Assembly: GCA_026014595.1 (NCBI GenBank)
Contig: JAOZHY010000018.1
Span: forward strand, 17,703 to 81,702
DNA: 64,000 nucleotides
From: Candidatus Bathyarchaeota archaeon
Lineage (GTDB): Archaea > Thermoproteota > Bathyarchaeia > Bathyarchaeales > Bathycorpusculaceae
Direction of reading: 5' to 3'
Shown: piece after piece, positions 1 through 9,006 of the stretch
Position numbering within the stretch: position 1 is the first letter of the stretch
How the letters are laid out: the number at the start of each line of letters is the position of its first letter
Program-made: the position numbers and the translations under genes
The notes under the pieces: generated by a model
The model's database searches: none
The model's input: only the letters and a program-made list of their open reading frames with translations
Told to the model about the DNA's origin: nothing

Positions 1-7
1 AAAATTT

Positions 8-1066
8 GTGGATGAAAGCCAGAATCCGCGCGTCCGCGTCATCAACCTGTCAAAGAACGCGCCCAGAACCCTGTTCACCTCGTTTTTCAAGGTATTTCCG
101 CAGCTGATGAACTTTTTCTCGCAGAACAGTGAAACATTTCTAAACCTGCAAAGACTCATGATGAAAAAGAACGCTTATCCGTCGCGGGATTTCGTTGACC
201 CACAAAAGTACGTCTTTGTTCCCACCGCGAAAGGTCTGGTTTCCCTAGCTGACCGCGTCAGCATCGAAGCCTTCGCCAGAAAAGTGCTCCTCAACGGAGA
301 GAACGGGGAAATCAAGTTTGAACCGGTCGGTGGCGTGTTAAACGATGTCTATTTAATCAAAGCTTACTCAAACGGTGTCGAGCAGAAAGTTCTTGTTAAA
401 CGGTTCAAGGATTGGTCTGGTTTCAAGTGGTTTCCGCTTTCCCTGTGGTCATTTGGAGCCCGCACATTTGCCGTGCTGGGTCGATACCGACTAGCCAAAG
501 AATGCGCCATAAGCGAGTTCCTCCGGTGTGAAGGATTCAACGTTCCCAAGATACTGCACGTGAGCCACAACGAACGGCTAATTTTCATGGAGTTCATCGA
601 GGGCGAAGACCTAAGCAACGCTATCAAACGAATCGCAGCTTCAACCGGCATAGAGGAAATTGAGAAAGAACTATCAGACATCAGGAAGGTTGGCGAAATA
701 TTCGCGCGAGTGCATTCTCTTAACGTTGCGCTGGGCGACACGAAACCAGAAAACATAATCGTTGCTCCCAACGGTGAGATTTACCTGCTGGATTTTGAGC
801 AAGCATCACACAACGGCGACAAGGCTTGGGACGTAGCAGAGTTCCTGTATTTCTCGGGACATTACCTGCAACCGTTGTCCGGCGCAGGGAAAGCTGAAGC
901 CATCGCTGAAGCGTTCATAAGCGGCTACTTGCAAGGTGGCGGAGACGTTAACATTATACGAAAAGCAGGAGCATCCAAGTATACGCGAGTGTTCAGCATC
1001 TTTACAGTGCCCTCAGTTATATTAGCCATGTCAAACGCTTGCAAAAAAGCCAAGGTGCCGGAGTGA
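8..1066 (+). CDS. Bud32/RIO-like small-molecule or protein kinase, possibly 5'-truncated
   Basis: A protein-kinase-like fold is visible in the second half: an invariant-lysine strand around K131 (LVKRF), a hinge at MEFIEGEDL (about 194-202), a catalytic-loop equivalent GDTKPENIIV with D244 and N249, and a metal-binding LLDFE at about 260-264, where DFE replaces DFG. DFx variants and the compact C-lobe resemble archaeal Bud32/RIO-type atypical kinases. The first ~100 residues have no recognised domain. The GTG at base 8 is used as start, but the frame is open to the window edge, so the true start may lie outside. The substrate is unknown. It ends 37 bases before the beta-CASP nuclease gene on the same strand and may be co-transcribed with it. 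Confidence 0.7.
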   Translation: MDESQNPRVRVINLSKNAPRTLFTSFFKVFPQLMNFFSQNSETFLNLQRLMMKKNAYPSRDFVDPQKYVFVPTAKGLVSLADRVSIEAFARKVLLNGENGEIKFEPVGGVLNDVYLIKAYSNGVEQKVLVKRFKDWSGFKWFPLSLWSFGARTFAVLGRYRLAKECAISEFLRCEGFNVPKILHVSHNERLIFMEFIEGEDLSNAIKRIAASTGIEEIEKELSDIRKVGEIFARVHSLNVALGDTKPENIIVAPNGEIYLLDFEQASHNGDKAWDVAEFLYFSGHYLQPLSGAGKAEAIAEAFISGYLQGGGDVNIIRKAGASKYTRVFSIFTVPSVILAMSNACKKAKVPE

Positions 1067-1103
1067 AAATACATGGTTAAGAATAAGACGTCTTTGACTT
1101 TTT

Positions 1104-2417
1104 ATGGCGGGGTTCAACGAAATCGGCGGAAACAAAATCCTCCTCCAAGACCGAGACACGAGGGTTTTCTTCGACTTCGGCATGTCGTACGCCATGAAGA
1201 AGCAGTTTTACTCGCCGCCTTTCCTGTCGCCGAAAAGCGAAAGAAGCCTGCAGGAACTGGGCATTCTGCCGCAGTTGAAGGGAGTCTATAGTTTCGACTC
1301 GAGTCCGCCCGAAGTTGACGCTGTTTTCATTTCTCACGGTCACATGGACCACTCGGCGTACTTGTCGTTCATAAAGCGTGAGATTTCTGTTTACTGCGGA
1401 GAAACCACGCGAACTATTCTCCAAACGCTGAGCGACGTGCGGCGTGCGGATTTGGAGTTCAGCGTGGGCGACATCGAATTCAAGGCTTTCCGCACAGGCA
1501 ACAAAATCAAGATAGGCGGCTTGGAGGTTGAGCCTTTTCACGTTGACCATTCGGTTCCAGGCGCGTACGGCTTCGTCATTCACACATCCAACGGTGCTGT
1601 CGTTTACACCGGCGACTTCAGGGACCACGGAGCCAAGCCAGAGATGACCCGGGATTTTGTGGAGAACGCCAAGAACGCGAATCCTGTGGCAGTTGTTACC
1701 GAAGCAACCAACATGACGGGCGCATCGGTTTCCAGTGAAGCTGAGGTTGAGGGTAAACTGGACAAGATTGTCGCACGCGCCGATGGCATTGTGTTGGCTG
1801 AGTTTGCTTATTCGGATGTTGACCGCTTGAACTCTTTCTATCACGTTGCCAAGAAGAACAGTCGTTGCTTGGCTGTCTCGCTGAGGCAAGCGTACCTTTT
1901 GGAAGCACTTCGAAAGGACAAAGGCTTAAGCGTTCCAGCTCTAGATGATGAGGCGATGTTGATTTTTCGAAAGTCGAAGAAGCGGTTTGACAAGTGGGAA
2001 AACGAACTGGCTGAGCGGTATGAAGGAGCAAACAAAGTTTTCGACGTGTTCGAAGTTTCGAAGCAGCAGTGCAAGGTCGTCCTAGCTGTTTCCTTCTACG
2101 ATTTTGAAGAGCTTGTGCCACTCCAGCCTGAAGCAGGCAGCTGCTACATTCTATCGTCTTCTGAACCGTTCAACGAGGAGATGGAAATCGACTATGAACG
2201 ACTGATTAACTGGTTGAGCCATTATGGCTTGCCGCAGTACCATGTGCACGTTTCGGGTCACGTGATGCCGCTGCAGCTGAAAGCCGCACTCAAAGAGATA
2301 AATGCACAGAGAATTTTTCCAGTACACACCGAAAGCGCAAGCTTATTCGCCAAGTTCATGCGAGACCTGAAAAGCCAAGTTACGCTTGTTGAGAAATGCA
2401 GAGAGTACACGCTATAG
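1104..2417 (+). CDS. Metallo-beta-lactamase / beta-CASP fold nuclease (RNase J-like)
   Basis: The zinc-binding motif HGHMDH lies at residues 78-83. Further metal ligands are likely in HVDHSVPGAYGF and YTGDFRDHG. The C-terminal signature VSGHVMPLQLK followed by IFPVHTE is the beta-CASP/RNase J pattern. At 437 aa it is shorter than typical RNase J (about 550 aa) and lacks its C-terminal domain, so it may be an archaeal beta-CASP RNase or a related MBL hydrolase. By family it would degrade or trim RNA in the cytoplasm using two zinc ions. The ATG at 1104 begins directly at the conserved N-terminal strand. It follows the kinase gene closely on the same strand. Confidence 0.85.
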   Translation: MAGFNEIGGNKILLQDRDTRVFFDFGMSYAMKKQFYSPPFLSPKSERSLQELGILPQLKGVYSFDSSPPEVDAVFISHGHMDHSAYLSFIKREISVYCGETTRTILQTLSDVRRADLEFSVGDIEFKAFRTGNKIKIGGLEVEPFHVDHSVPGAYGFVIHTSNGAVVYTGDFRDHGAKPEMTRDFVENAKNANPVAVVTEATNMTGASVSSEAEVEGKLDKIVARADGIVLAEFAYSDVDRLNSFYHVAKKNSRCLAVSLRQAYLLEALRKDKGLSVPALDDEAMLIFRKSKKRFDKWENELAERYEGANKVFDVFEVSKQQCKVVLAVSFYDFEELVPLQPEAGSCYILSSSEPFNEEMEIDYERLINWLSHYGLPQYHVHVSGHVMPLQLKAALKEINAQRIFPVHTESASLFAKFMRDLKSQVTLVEKCREYTL

Positions 2418-2490
2418 CCTTCCGTGGCGTCTCATGTACTTCGCGAGCGTTTATATCGCTTGTTTAAGGAAGATAATAGTGTGACTTGTA

Positions 2491-2769
2491 ATGAGTGAGA
2501 TTCGATACTACAAGGGCGTGCATAAGGTCAAGGTCGTGACTGAGAGCGAGGGCTACTGGATAGTTGAGGCTTTAGAGGAGTTTGAGGATGACGTTGACGG
2601 CGAAAAAGTCACTGTTAAAGTCGGGGAAAGGCGGATTGTGCCCTCTGAAATGGTACATAAGCGGAAATATCTGCCTCCGCCAGTGAAAGAGCATGTTTAC
2701 GAGTTGAAGATGGAGAAGAAGCTGAAACGGCTAGTTGATGAGGAAGAAAAGCAGGGCACCAAAAAATAA
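2491..2769 (+). CDS. Small charged conserved hypothetical protein (92 aa)
   Basis: I do not recognise this 92-aa protein. The N-terminal half is beta-rich with alternating charged and hydrophobic residues (YKGVHKVKVV, TVKVGERRIVP); the C-terminal 30 residues are lysine/glutamate-rich and probably helical. There are no cysteines, signal peptide or membrane segment, so it should be cytoplasmic. The ATG at 2491 lies about 40 bases after an AT-rich TATA-like stretch near 2450 (TTTATATCG), so it probably has its own promoter. Composition and reading-frame quality look genuine. Confidence 0.7.
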   Translation: MSEIRYYKGVHKVKVVTESEGYWIVEALEEFEDDVDGEKVTVKVGERRIVPSEMVHKRKYLPPPVKEHVYELKMEKKLKRLVDEEEKQGTKK

Positions 2770-2870
2770 GCAGTTGCTCAGCTTGCTTAGTGCGAATCGT
2801 TAGGTTTAATCGTGTTTGCCGTTTCATAAGTTATAAGCTGTCAAAAACCGCCAATAAACTTTGATAATCC

Positions 2871-3110
2871 ATGACCTTGACGCCAGCGTTCAGCCGCCGA
2901 ATGCGCTTCGTCTTCCACAGTTTAGGCTTAAGCTGCTTAGGCGGCGCCATCTTCCTCCAAATCCTGGTGTTTGCGGACATCCTTCAGCAGGGGTACTTCA
3001 TGGCGGTGGAGCAGAACCCAGCCATACTCGCATTCGAAGTGGCGCTTACGGGTTTCGCCTTAATCTACTTCGTTTACATTTATCAGCGTCTAATGCGTCA
3101 AGTCAAGTAA
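2871..3110 (+). CDS. Small two-helix membrane protein
   Basis: This 79-aa protein has two hydrophobic segments, about residues 14-36 (HSLGLSCLGGAIFLQILVF) and 50-70 (ILAFEVALTGFALIYFVYIY), separated by a short loop with QNP. The ends carry positive charges (RRMRF, RLMRQVK), typical of a small integral membrane protein with both termini inside. No family is recognised. An overlapping frame of similar length exists at 2861-3118 but has proline/arginine-rich composition without structure, so I prefer this one. Confidence 0.6.
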   Translation: MTLTPAFSRRMRFVFHSLGLSCLGGAIFLQILVFADILQQGYFMAVEQNPAILAFEVALTGFALIYFVYIYQRLMRQVK

Positions 3111-3196
3111 ACCACTAAACATCTTTTTCGGCTACACTCACAGAGAGACCCCCATAATTTAGCCTATTTTCTTAAAATTTCGTTAGTTAATTCTGC

Positions 3197-3778
3197 TTAA
3201 TAATGACGTTTCTTGAAGTAATACTCAAGTGCACTGAGTCCAATTCCTACGAAAGCAAAAAATATGCCGAGATAAATGAATTCAAACGGAAGCAATCGAT
3301 ACCTCATGGTTACATCTCGGTAGGCAGTCTCAGTCCATTGTTTGGTTACCAGCAACGTGACATCTTCATATGTAAACAAGGTGCTACTGTTGAAAATAAA
3401 ATCGTACTGCGAAGTTAGAGGAACCATCCAGTCTTTGTCTACTGTCGTAACATCTGGATAAAACAAGTATGTGGTGATTACCTCATAATGGGATATGCCC
3501 GTTGTAACAGCACTAACATAGAAATCTATACCTTTGCCCGAGGTTACATTCACCTGAATATTCAATAAATCGCCAGCATTCAGATATGCTCCTATAGTGG
3601 CGCTTTTGGTTGGGCCTATAGCAGCAAGAGGCCTCCATCCTTGAATTATCACTTCTGATTTAGGAACCCGATATGCCTCATATACAGTTTTGGGAACGTA
3701 GGCGTAAGGCAACACGATGAGGACTATTCCAATTATAAAAGTAATTTCTGCCGTGATGACGGTTGTTTTCATCTTCAA
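3197..3778 (-). CDS. Membrane-anchored extracellular protein, two TM segments
   Basis: The 193-aa protein has an N-terminal hydrophobic segment (about 9-28, ITFIIGIVLIVLPYAYV) and a C-terminal one (about 166-185, FIYLGIFFAFVGIGLSALEY), leaving about 130 residues outside the cell. The external part is beta-rich and contains N-x-S/T sequons (NVTS, NSST), consistent with an archaeal glycosylated surface domain. The C-terminus ends in KKRHY on the cytoplasmic side. It lies 27 bases downstream of another surface protein on the same strand, so the two are probably one operon. No function can be assigned. Confidence 0.65.
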   Translation of the reverse strand: MKMKTTVITAEITFIIGIVLIVLPYAYVPKTVYEAYRVPKSEVIIQGWRPLAAIGPTKSATIGAYLNAGDLLNIQVNVTSGKGIDFYVSAVTTGISHYEVITTYLFYPDVTTVDKDWMVPLTSQYDFIFNSSTLFTYEDVTLLVTKQWTETAYRDVTMRYRLLPFEFIYLGIFFAFVGIGLSALEYYFKKRHY

Positions 3779-3805
3779 GTCAATGCCTCCTCTTTCTGGT
3801 GATTA

Positions 3806-4705
3806 TCATTTGAATTCCCATGATAGCTGCCGTTTGCGTCTCTTGAAGTAAACCAGCAGACTTAAGCCGAAAAAGGCAACTAATGCGCCAGAAGCAGATG
3901 CGACTATTTTTGTTGGAAATGTTTCTGAGATTTCTGAAGTGTCTATGGTAAAAGTTACTGTTTTGGAGGCGCCCATGTTTCCGGCTGTGTCATTCGCATA
4001 AACCGTTATGTTATGCGAGCCCTCTAACAGCCCTGTCAGAGTTGCGTTTCCCGCAATGGTTACGTTTGCTTCTCCGTCTAGGCAGTACCCTATCCATGAA
4101 GTTGGCTGGTCTGTTGTGAAGTTTAACGGTAAGCTGTTTTGACTGTAGGTTTTGTTTTCAACCGACAGGTCTGATATGGCTGGAGGTTTTCTATCGCTTA
4201 TGGTGAAGTAGACTGTGCTGTTGCCCAATATGAGCGCTGGATAATTGAAGTTTGTGCTTGTTCGCTCATACTTTGCGTAAACGGTTAGCTTATGTTGTCC
4301 TTCAGGTAATTCAGGTAGCGCCACCCCGCCAGCAGTCACGTATGGGGACATGATTGAGATGCCTGTGGTTGTTGTGCCATTTGGATATGTAATTGTTGTC
4401 TCTATGGGCATGAATGTTGTTGTTAACGGTACTGTTACGTTACTTTCTCCGTCTACGCTGTAAACCATCACAAAACGATACTGTTCCGGACCAAACAAAG
4501 ACTTAACACTGATGTTCAGGGTTAACATGTTGGAGCTATAGGTGGTATTGGCTGGTGAAATGATGTTGATGTCTCCTATTAGAGGACAACCTCTCCCGTC
4601 TGGAGTGTACTGTGCCTTAACAGTTTGAACCCCAACAAACAACAAAGTTAAAAGCGTCGCTAAAGTAAGGACTGCGAGCAGAACAATTGCCCTCATAGCC
4701 CTCAT
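3806..4705 (-). CDS. Secreted Ig-like repeat surface protein with C-terminal anchor
   Basis: A signal peptide covers about residues 1-31 (hydrophobic core VLLAVLTLATLLTLLFVGV, then VKAQ). It is followed by about 235 residues of Ig-like beta-sandwich repeats with many N-x-S/T sequons (NTTYSSN, NVTV, NKTYSQN, NITVYAND). Two units share the pattern YS-N-LTLNISV / YSQNSLPLNFT and EG-H-NITVYA, as in archaeal surface Ig-like proteins. A C-terminal TM helix (about 266-287) and a basic KRRKRQ tail anchor it. The start ATG at 4705 is chosen because it gives a complete signal peptide; a second in-frame ATG is three codons downstream. Upstream of the 193-aa membrane protein in a likely two-gene operon. 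Confidence 0.75.
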   Translation of the reverse strand: MRAMRAIVLLAVLTLATLLTLLFVGVQTVKAQYTPDGRGCPLIGDINIISPANTTYSSNMLTLNISVKSLFGPEQYRFVMVYSVDGESNVTVPLTTTFMPIETTITYPNGTTTTGISIMSPYVTAGGVALPELPEGQHKLTVYAKYERTSTNFNYPALILGNSTVYFTISDRKPPAISDLSVENKTYSQNSLPLNFTTDQPTSWIGYCLDGEANVTIAGNATLTGLLEGSHNITVYANDTAGNMGASKTVTFTIDTSEISETFPTKIVASASGALVAFFGLSLLVYFKRRKRQLSWEFK

Positions 4706-4888
4706 ACAGCAGTTCCCACCACTAAGCAGTTATGAACATGCCGCTTTTAGTTCTACTTAAGGAACACAACGTTCCAAAGCTGGAACAGCCCCAACTCAAC
4801 CGCTAAAACACATGCACCCTAAGACTTAACTAAAATTCTGTTCTTCTTGCAGAATTTCAGCCTCTAAATAAGCAAATGGGCAGTCTCC

Positions 4889-5785
4889 GTGAGCAATAGA
4901 ATCACTGGGGGAATTCAAAGCTTAAATGATGTGAACGCATCTTATTTTTTCTGGCAGGAGACAAACCCGTTGGCAAACGAGAAAATAGGCGAAGACAACT
5001 ACGTGCTGCTGTACTTGGATGTGCGGCGAACGTACATGGTTAAAGTGGAAGCTGGAAAAACCTTTCACACGCACAAAGGCTACATAAAACTAGACGACCT
5101 AATCGGGAAAGAGTTTGGCGAAACCGTCAAAACCAGCTTAGGCGTCGAGTTCACGGCGCTGAAGCCTTTAGTGACTGATTACATGATGAAGTCGTCCCGC
5201 AAGACGCAGATAACCTACCCCAAAGACGCAGCCTTAATCATGATGTTCAGCGGCATCAGTTCAGGTAGCCGCGTCATCGAATCAGGCACTGGAACAGGCG
5301 CATTGACAACCGCGCTTGCGCATTACGTTAAACCAACCGGCAAGGTTTACAGCTACGAGATGCGAGAGGAGTTTCAGCGCGCTGCAGAGAAAAACCTCAA
5401 ACGCGCTGGCTTGCTGGAGTTTGTCGAACTGAAAAGCAGAGATGTCACAACAGGGTTTGATGAGCGGGACGTAGACGCTGTTATATTGGATTTGGCGGTT
5501 CCGTGGCTTGTTGTGCCCCACGCTTACGAAGCGCTCAAACCATCTGGAACAATAGTGTCTTTCAGCCCCACAATTGACCAAGTAGTCAAGGCAACTGAAG
5601 CGTTGAGGGAGCACGGGTTTGTCTGCATCGAAACAATAGAGTGCTTGATGCGTGGAATGCAGGTTGAACGTGGAAAAACTCGCCCTCAAACGCTGATGAC
5701 TGGGCATTCGGGCTACATCACTTACGCGCGCAAGGCGCTAAAGCCTCCTCAGGAAACAGGTGGCAATGAAGCTGAAAAGGCTTAG
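4889..5785 (+). CDS. trmI: tRNA (adenine-N1)-methyltransferase TrmI
   Basis: The 298-aa protein has the TrmI layout: an N-terminal beta domain with the HKGYIKLDDLIGK motif, then a Rossmann methyltransferase domain. The SAM-binding motif I is VIESGTGTGALT (about 129-140), the acidic loop is YSYEMREEF, and the catalytic-site region is VDAVILDLAVPW (the D-L-x-x-P-W motif of the family). Archaeal TrmI methylates A57/A58 in the T-loop of tRNA. The start is GTG at 4889; a nearby ATG at 4876 is out of frame. Its stop overlaps the convergent radical SAM gene by 4 bases. Confidence 0.92.
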   Translation: MSNRITGGIQSLNDVNASYFFWQETNPLANEKIGEDNYVLLYLDVRRTYMVKVEAGKTFHTHKGYIKLDDLIGKEFGETVKTSLGVEFTALKPLVTDYMMKSSRKTQITYPKDAALIMMFSGISSGSRVIESGTGTGALTTALAHYVKPTGKVYSYEMREEFQRAAEKNLKRAGLLEFVELKSRDVTTGFDERDVDAVILDLAVPWLVVPHAYEALKPSGTIVSFSPTIDQVVKATEALREHGFVCIETIECLMRGMQVERGKTRPQTLMTGHSGYITYARKALKPPQETGGNEAEKA

Positions 5786-7347
5786 CTAAGGCGATTTGGT
5801 TGTCCGTTTCCGTTTCTCATCGTGGCTTGAGGCATACCCAGCGTCCAGAAAGCCTGCTTTAATTGTTCGCCACGCGTAAAGCCGTAATAAATGCCCATGA
5901 TTGCGGCAAAATACGGAATGAACACGTTGTTTACGAACTTGTAGAGAAGCGGGTTGCGGATTCTGTTTTCGAGGAAAGTGGGCTTCCAAATTCTGATGTT
6001 GTAGTCCCAGCAGCGGATGAAGAAGTCCCATCTTGCTTTGGACAGCGAATCGAGTTCAGCGCCCTTCTTATTCATTAGCACGCAGTTTTCGAGTGGCACG
6101 AAGAAAAGCGGCACGTAGAACGCGTTGTAGCCTTTCAGCTTGTCCATAAGTTCAAGTGTTGCCAAAACGTCCTCTTCTTTCTCGTCTGGGAGTCCAACGA
6201 TTAATGTTGCCAACGGGTACCAGTCGTTGTCGTTAAGTATTCCAAACGCGTCGGTGACTATTTCCTGCCATTGTTCAGGCTTGTAAGGCAACATTTTGCC
6301 GCTCATGTACTTCTTCATCAGCCTCGTGCTGCCTGTTTCGATGCCTGTTTCAGCCGTGATTATGGCTTTGTTGTCGAAAGAATACCAGCTGCGCTCAATG
6401 AGAATTTCAGCCAACTCTTTGATCATTTGAGGGTTGTAAACTACGGGTGCCAGAGACATGTGGGAAACCTGGATGCTCTTGACGCCTGGATGGTCAGCGA
6501 CGCTTTTGACCATTTTCACCACAACCTCTTTGTTGGGAATGAAACTTTTGCTTTTAGATCCGTAGAGAAAGAGGTCTTCCGTTATCAACGTTATGTGGTC
6601 GCTGCCTTCTCTTGTTGTCATTTCCACTTCCCGCATAATCCGGTCCAGCGATACGTCTACTTTGCTTTGCATCGTGGGCGTGCAGAATTGGCAGTTTCTG
6701 CCGCATCCCTTGGAGATTTCAACTGCGCCGTGAATGGCAGCGTGCTTGGACAGCGGCATCGTTTCATAGTCCCAGTTACGCAACGACTCGTCAGCGTGAA
6801 CTATGCGTGGAAGCGCTTCTCCGTTGACCGCCTTCTTGAAAATTTCAATTATCGGGTCAGGTCTTCCGCCCAAGACAACGCAGTCTATGCCATATTTGTC
6901 AGTCATGCGTTTGCGTTCAAGCTGCCACGCGCCGAAGCCGCCGACAATAAGTTTGGGCTTAAACTTTTTGATGGCAGGGTGCGTTACGAGCTTTTGAAAC
7001 TCGAGAGCGTTCATAGGCTCTCCGCCACCTATAACTGAAGAGTAAGTTTTGCTGACGTAACCCATGCCCGTTGGATCCATCGAGGAGATTCCAACCACTT
7101 TAGTTTCTGGTCCAATGAACTGGCTTAAATCTTGGGGATGAGCCACGGCAACATCGTTTTCCGTGAAACCGTTCTCTAAAAGCATGGCTTCAACTTTTCT
7201 CAAACCGTATGGCGCGTATTTGGCTCTGCCATCAGGATAGCGCTCAACTGGAGGGTAAAGAGATTTTCTGGCGAAGCCTAGCGGAATTGGCCCTAAAGCG
7301 AAGCCTGCTGAAAAAGCCATGAACGGATTGTTGAAGAAGTCACTCAT
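5782..7347 (-). CDS. B12-binding domain radical SAM protein
   Basis: The N-terminal ~180 residues form a cobalamin-binding-like Rossmann region (KVVGISSMDPTGMGY, KLIVGGFGAWQ, CVVLGG). The radical SAM domain follows with the cluster motif CGRNCQFC (C215, C219, C222). Downstream elements HITLITEDLFLYG, ITAETGIETGS and LIVGLPDEKEEDV are typical of the Elp3/MiaB-like barrel of B12-binding radical SAM enzymes. The substrate is not predictable; members carry out methylations and ring rearrangements. 521 aa is a normal length. It converges on trmI with a 4-base overlap, so the two are not an operon. Confidence 0.85.
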   Translation of the reverse strand: MSDFFNNPFMAFSAGFALGPIPLGFARKSLYPPVERYPDGRAKYAPYGLRKVEAMLLENGFTENDVAVAHPQDLSQFIGPETKVVGISSMDPTGMGYVSKTYSSVIGGGEPMNALEFQKLVTHPAIKKFKPKLIVGGFGAWQLERKRMTDKYGIDCVVLGGRPDPIIEIFKKAVNGEALPRIVHADESLRNWDYETMPLSKHAAIHGAVEISKGCGRNCQFCTPTMQSKVDVSLDRIMREVEMTTREGSDHITLITEDLFLYGSKSKSFIPNKEVVVKMVKSVADHPGVKSIQVSHMSLAPVVYNPQMIKELAEILIERSWYSFDNKAIITAETGIETGSTRLMKKYMSGKMLPYKPEQWQEIVTDAFGILNDNDWYPLATLIVGLPDEKEEDVLATLELMDKLKGYNAFYVPLFFVPLENCVLMNKKGAELDSLSKARWDFFIRCWDYNIRIWKPTFLENRIRNPLLYKFVNNVFIPYFAAIMGIYYGFTRGEQLKQAFWTLGMPQATMRNGNGQPNRLS

Positions 7348-7527
7348 TTCGGTGGCTGAAGCGGTGAGTACTATTTTGACGCCTTTGACTCCTAAACCCG
7401 TAGTTTATCTCTCTCCGTGTCTTTCGCATTAACAGAAGAGAAGAATTGTTCCACAGAGTTTTTAAGAATTGCGTATGGGCAATTCCTAAAAGAACGATTC
7501 AAAAGCTGAACCAATCATTTGAAGAAG

Positions 7528-7899
7528 CTAATTTCTCCTTTTTTTCCTCTCGCTTACATTTGGGTCCAGTCGGTTGCTTGATAGTGCGTTAAGAACGGGT
7601 CGTTTAGTGACTTTTTCGCAGATTGGCCGAAAATGAATGGTCTTTGAAATTCTTCGCTTATTCAGCCACCCCATTCGGGTTAACTGATTGAGATAGCTGC
7701 TTTCGATGGCTCGACATCGCCCAGTCAGGTTAGAAACCACTGTTGCGTCGCACTCACCCTTGGATACTACCGTGAGGTAGGTTCGCCTGAGGTGATCAGG
7801 TAACTGCAAAAGTTCTGTGTCAGGGACCTCTACTGGTTGAGGGTTCCAGTTTGAGACGGTGTTCTCGATATCATCGAGCCTGTAGCGGATGTTTAACAT
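7528..7899 (-). CDS. Winged-helix DNA-binding regulator (N-terminus possibly frameshifted)
   Basis: Residues about 30-92 (LPDHLRRTYLTVVSKGE ... SSYLNQLTRMGWLNKRR) look like a winged helix-turn-helix with a recognition helix and a basic wing, so this is probably a transcription regulator. No effector domain is present. The ATG at 7899 is not a convincing start: the same frame continues upstream with coding-like sequence, and an ATG at 7976 enters that frame if one base is added to the A-run at 7957-7961. The intact protein would then begin MTETTKKYPGEQEIV and be about 149 aa. See the matching finding. Confidence 0.6.
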   Translation of the reverse strand: MLNIRYRLDDIENTVSNWNPQPVEVPDTELLQLPDHLRRTYLTVVSKGECDATVVSNLTGRCRAIESSYLNQLTRMGWLNKRRISKTIHFRPICEKVTKRPVLNALSSNRLDPNVSERKKRRN

Positions 7900-8229
7900 T
7901 TCTTGAAATATTCTGTCTAGTATGCTTCTCCTAACTATTTCTTGTTCCCCCGGATATTTTTGGTTGTTTCTGTCATGATTTTAAAACATTTTAGTTTTTT
8001 TGTCAATCATCCTTTAACAGATTGCCGATTGGGGTTTGCAAGAGGCAAAGCGTACTTGACAAATTTGCAAAAACCTATTAACTGCCAAGTTTGCTCTCGG
8101 TAAAAGGCAAAAAGCGGGCAAGCTGCTCTAACTGCGCTGGGGTCTTTCCTTTTTTGTGTTTGTGTAAATCGTTTGCACACTAATGTTTATCGTTTGATTT
8201 CCATTTTTGGGAAATAGGAGACTGCAACC

Positions 8230-8694
8230 TTGCGGAGACAGACCATAGTCATAGGGTGTTTAGTTGCTTTCGCTGTTGCGGGATTGTTCGTGAGCCTGTT
8301 CTCATCTGTCGCGCTCGCTGCATTTCGTAGTGTTAGGGTAAGCGGTTTCTCGGTAAATGCAAATTTGGGACTCTACTCTGACAGCGAATGCACTCAAAAA
8401 TTGACCTCGATTGATTGGGGAGCCCTTTCTCCGGGGGATTCTGCGGTCAGAACGGTTTATGTCAAGAACCTTGGTAATTCCCGCCTATGGCTGAGTTTGT
8501 CAACGACGAATTGGACTCCTTCGGTTGCCAATGGACAAGTGGCTTTGAGTTGGAACCGGGAAGGTGCCACGTTGGCTGCTGGTCAAGTGATGAGGGCAAC
8601 ACTTACGCTTACGGTGTCGCCTGATGCACGTAGTTTCACCGCCTTCAATTTTGATACTGTAATAACTGGTGAGGTTCGAAGAAGCCGATTTTAA
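8230..8694 (+). CDS. Secreted beta-sandwich protein (archaeal surface/fibre-like)
   Basis: The first 31 residues are a signal peptide (basic MRRQ, hydrophobic core VIGCLVAFAVAGLFVSLF, then ALA). The mature ~120 residues are beta-rich with a pattern seen in SipW/TasA-like and other secreted Ig-like fibre subunits: LGLYSDSECTQKLTSIDWG, SPGDSAVRTVYVKNLGN, and LTLTVSPDA. Only one cysteine remains in the mature part. The start is TTG at 8230, supported by a GGAG ribosome-binding site about 10 bases upstream. No anchor is visible. The exact role is unknown. Confidence 0.65.
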   Translation: MRRQTIVIGCLVAFAVAGLFVSLFSSVALAAFRSVRVSGFSVNANLGLYSDSECTQKLTSIDWGALSPGDSAVRTVYVKNLGNSRLWLSLSTTNWTPSVANGQVALSWNREGATLAAGQVMRATLTLTVSPDARSFTAFNFDTVITGEVRRSRF

Positions 8695-9006
8695 ATGTAG
8701 GCTGCGTAGCTGATTAAGCAACTTAGCCGTTTGCGTGTGCAGAAAACTCATTGCACTCGTGCTCTCTGGAGAGGACTCTCAGAAGGCAATTTTGCTATTC
8801 GGTGCCGTCCGAGTAACTCTGAACTTTCATCCTCGAAAGTCAAGCTAATGCCTTTTCATCATCCGGCAACAAGAAGTAAGCCAAAGCAGAAATAAAAGGG
8901 TTCCCAGTTAAATCGTAGAATAGTCTCTCTGAGGTGACTACCCCTCCCTTATTTAAAGGGAGTGAAACGTGACCGAGAAAACGAGCACACTGAGGGAAAG
9001 AGATTT
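8695..9006. other. Gene-free stretch of about 310 bases
   Basis: No credible ORF or RNA gene is seen. It contains short GC-rich patches and a possible TATA-like element near 8950 (CTTATTTAAAG), but no downstream plus-strand gene to match. It separates the secreted protein from the 3' end of alaS. Confidence 0.4.

Noticed and set aside
6271..7038. Long plus-strand frame opposite the B12 radical SAM gene
   Set aside because: It is the antisense of a well-supported gene with normal family motifs; no independent support.
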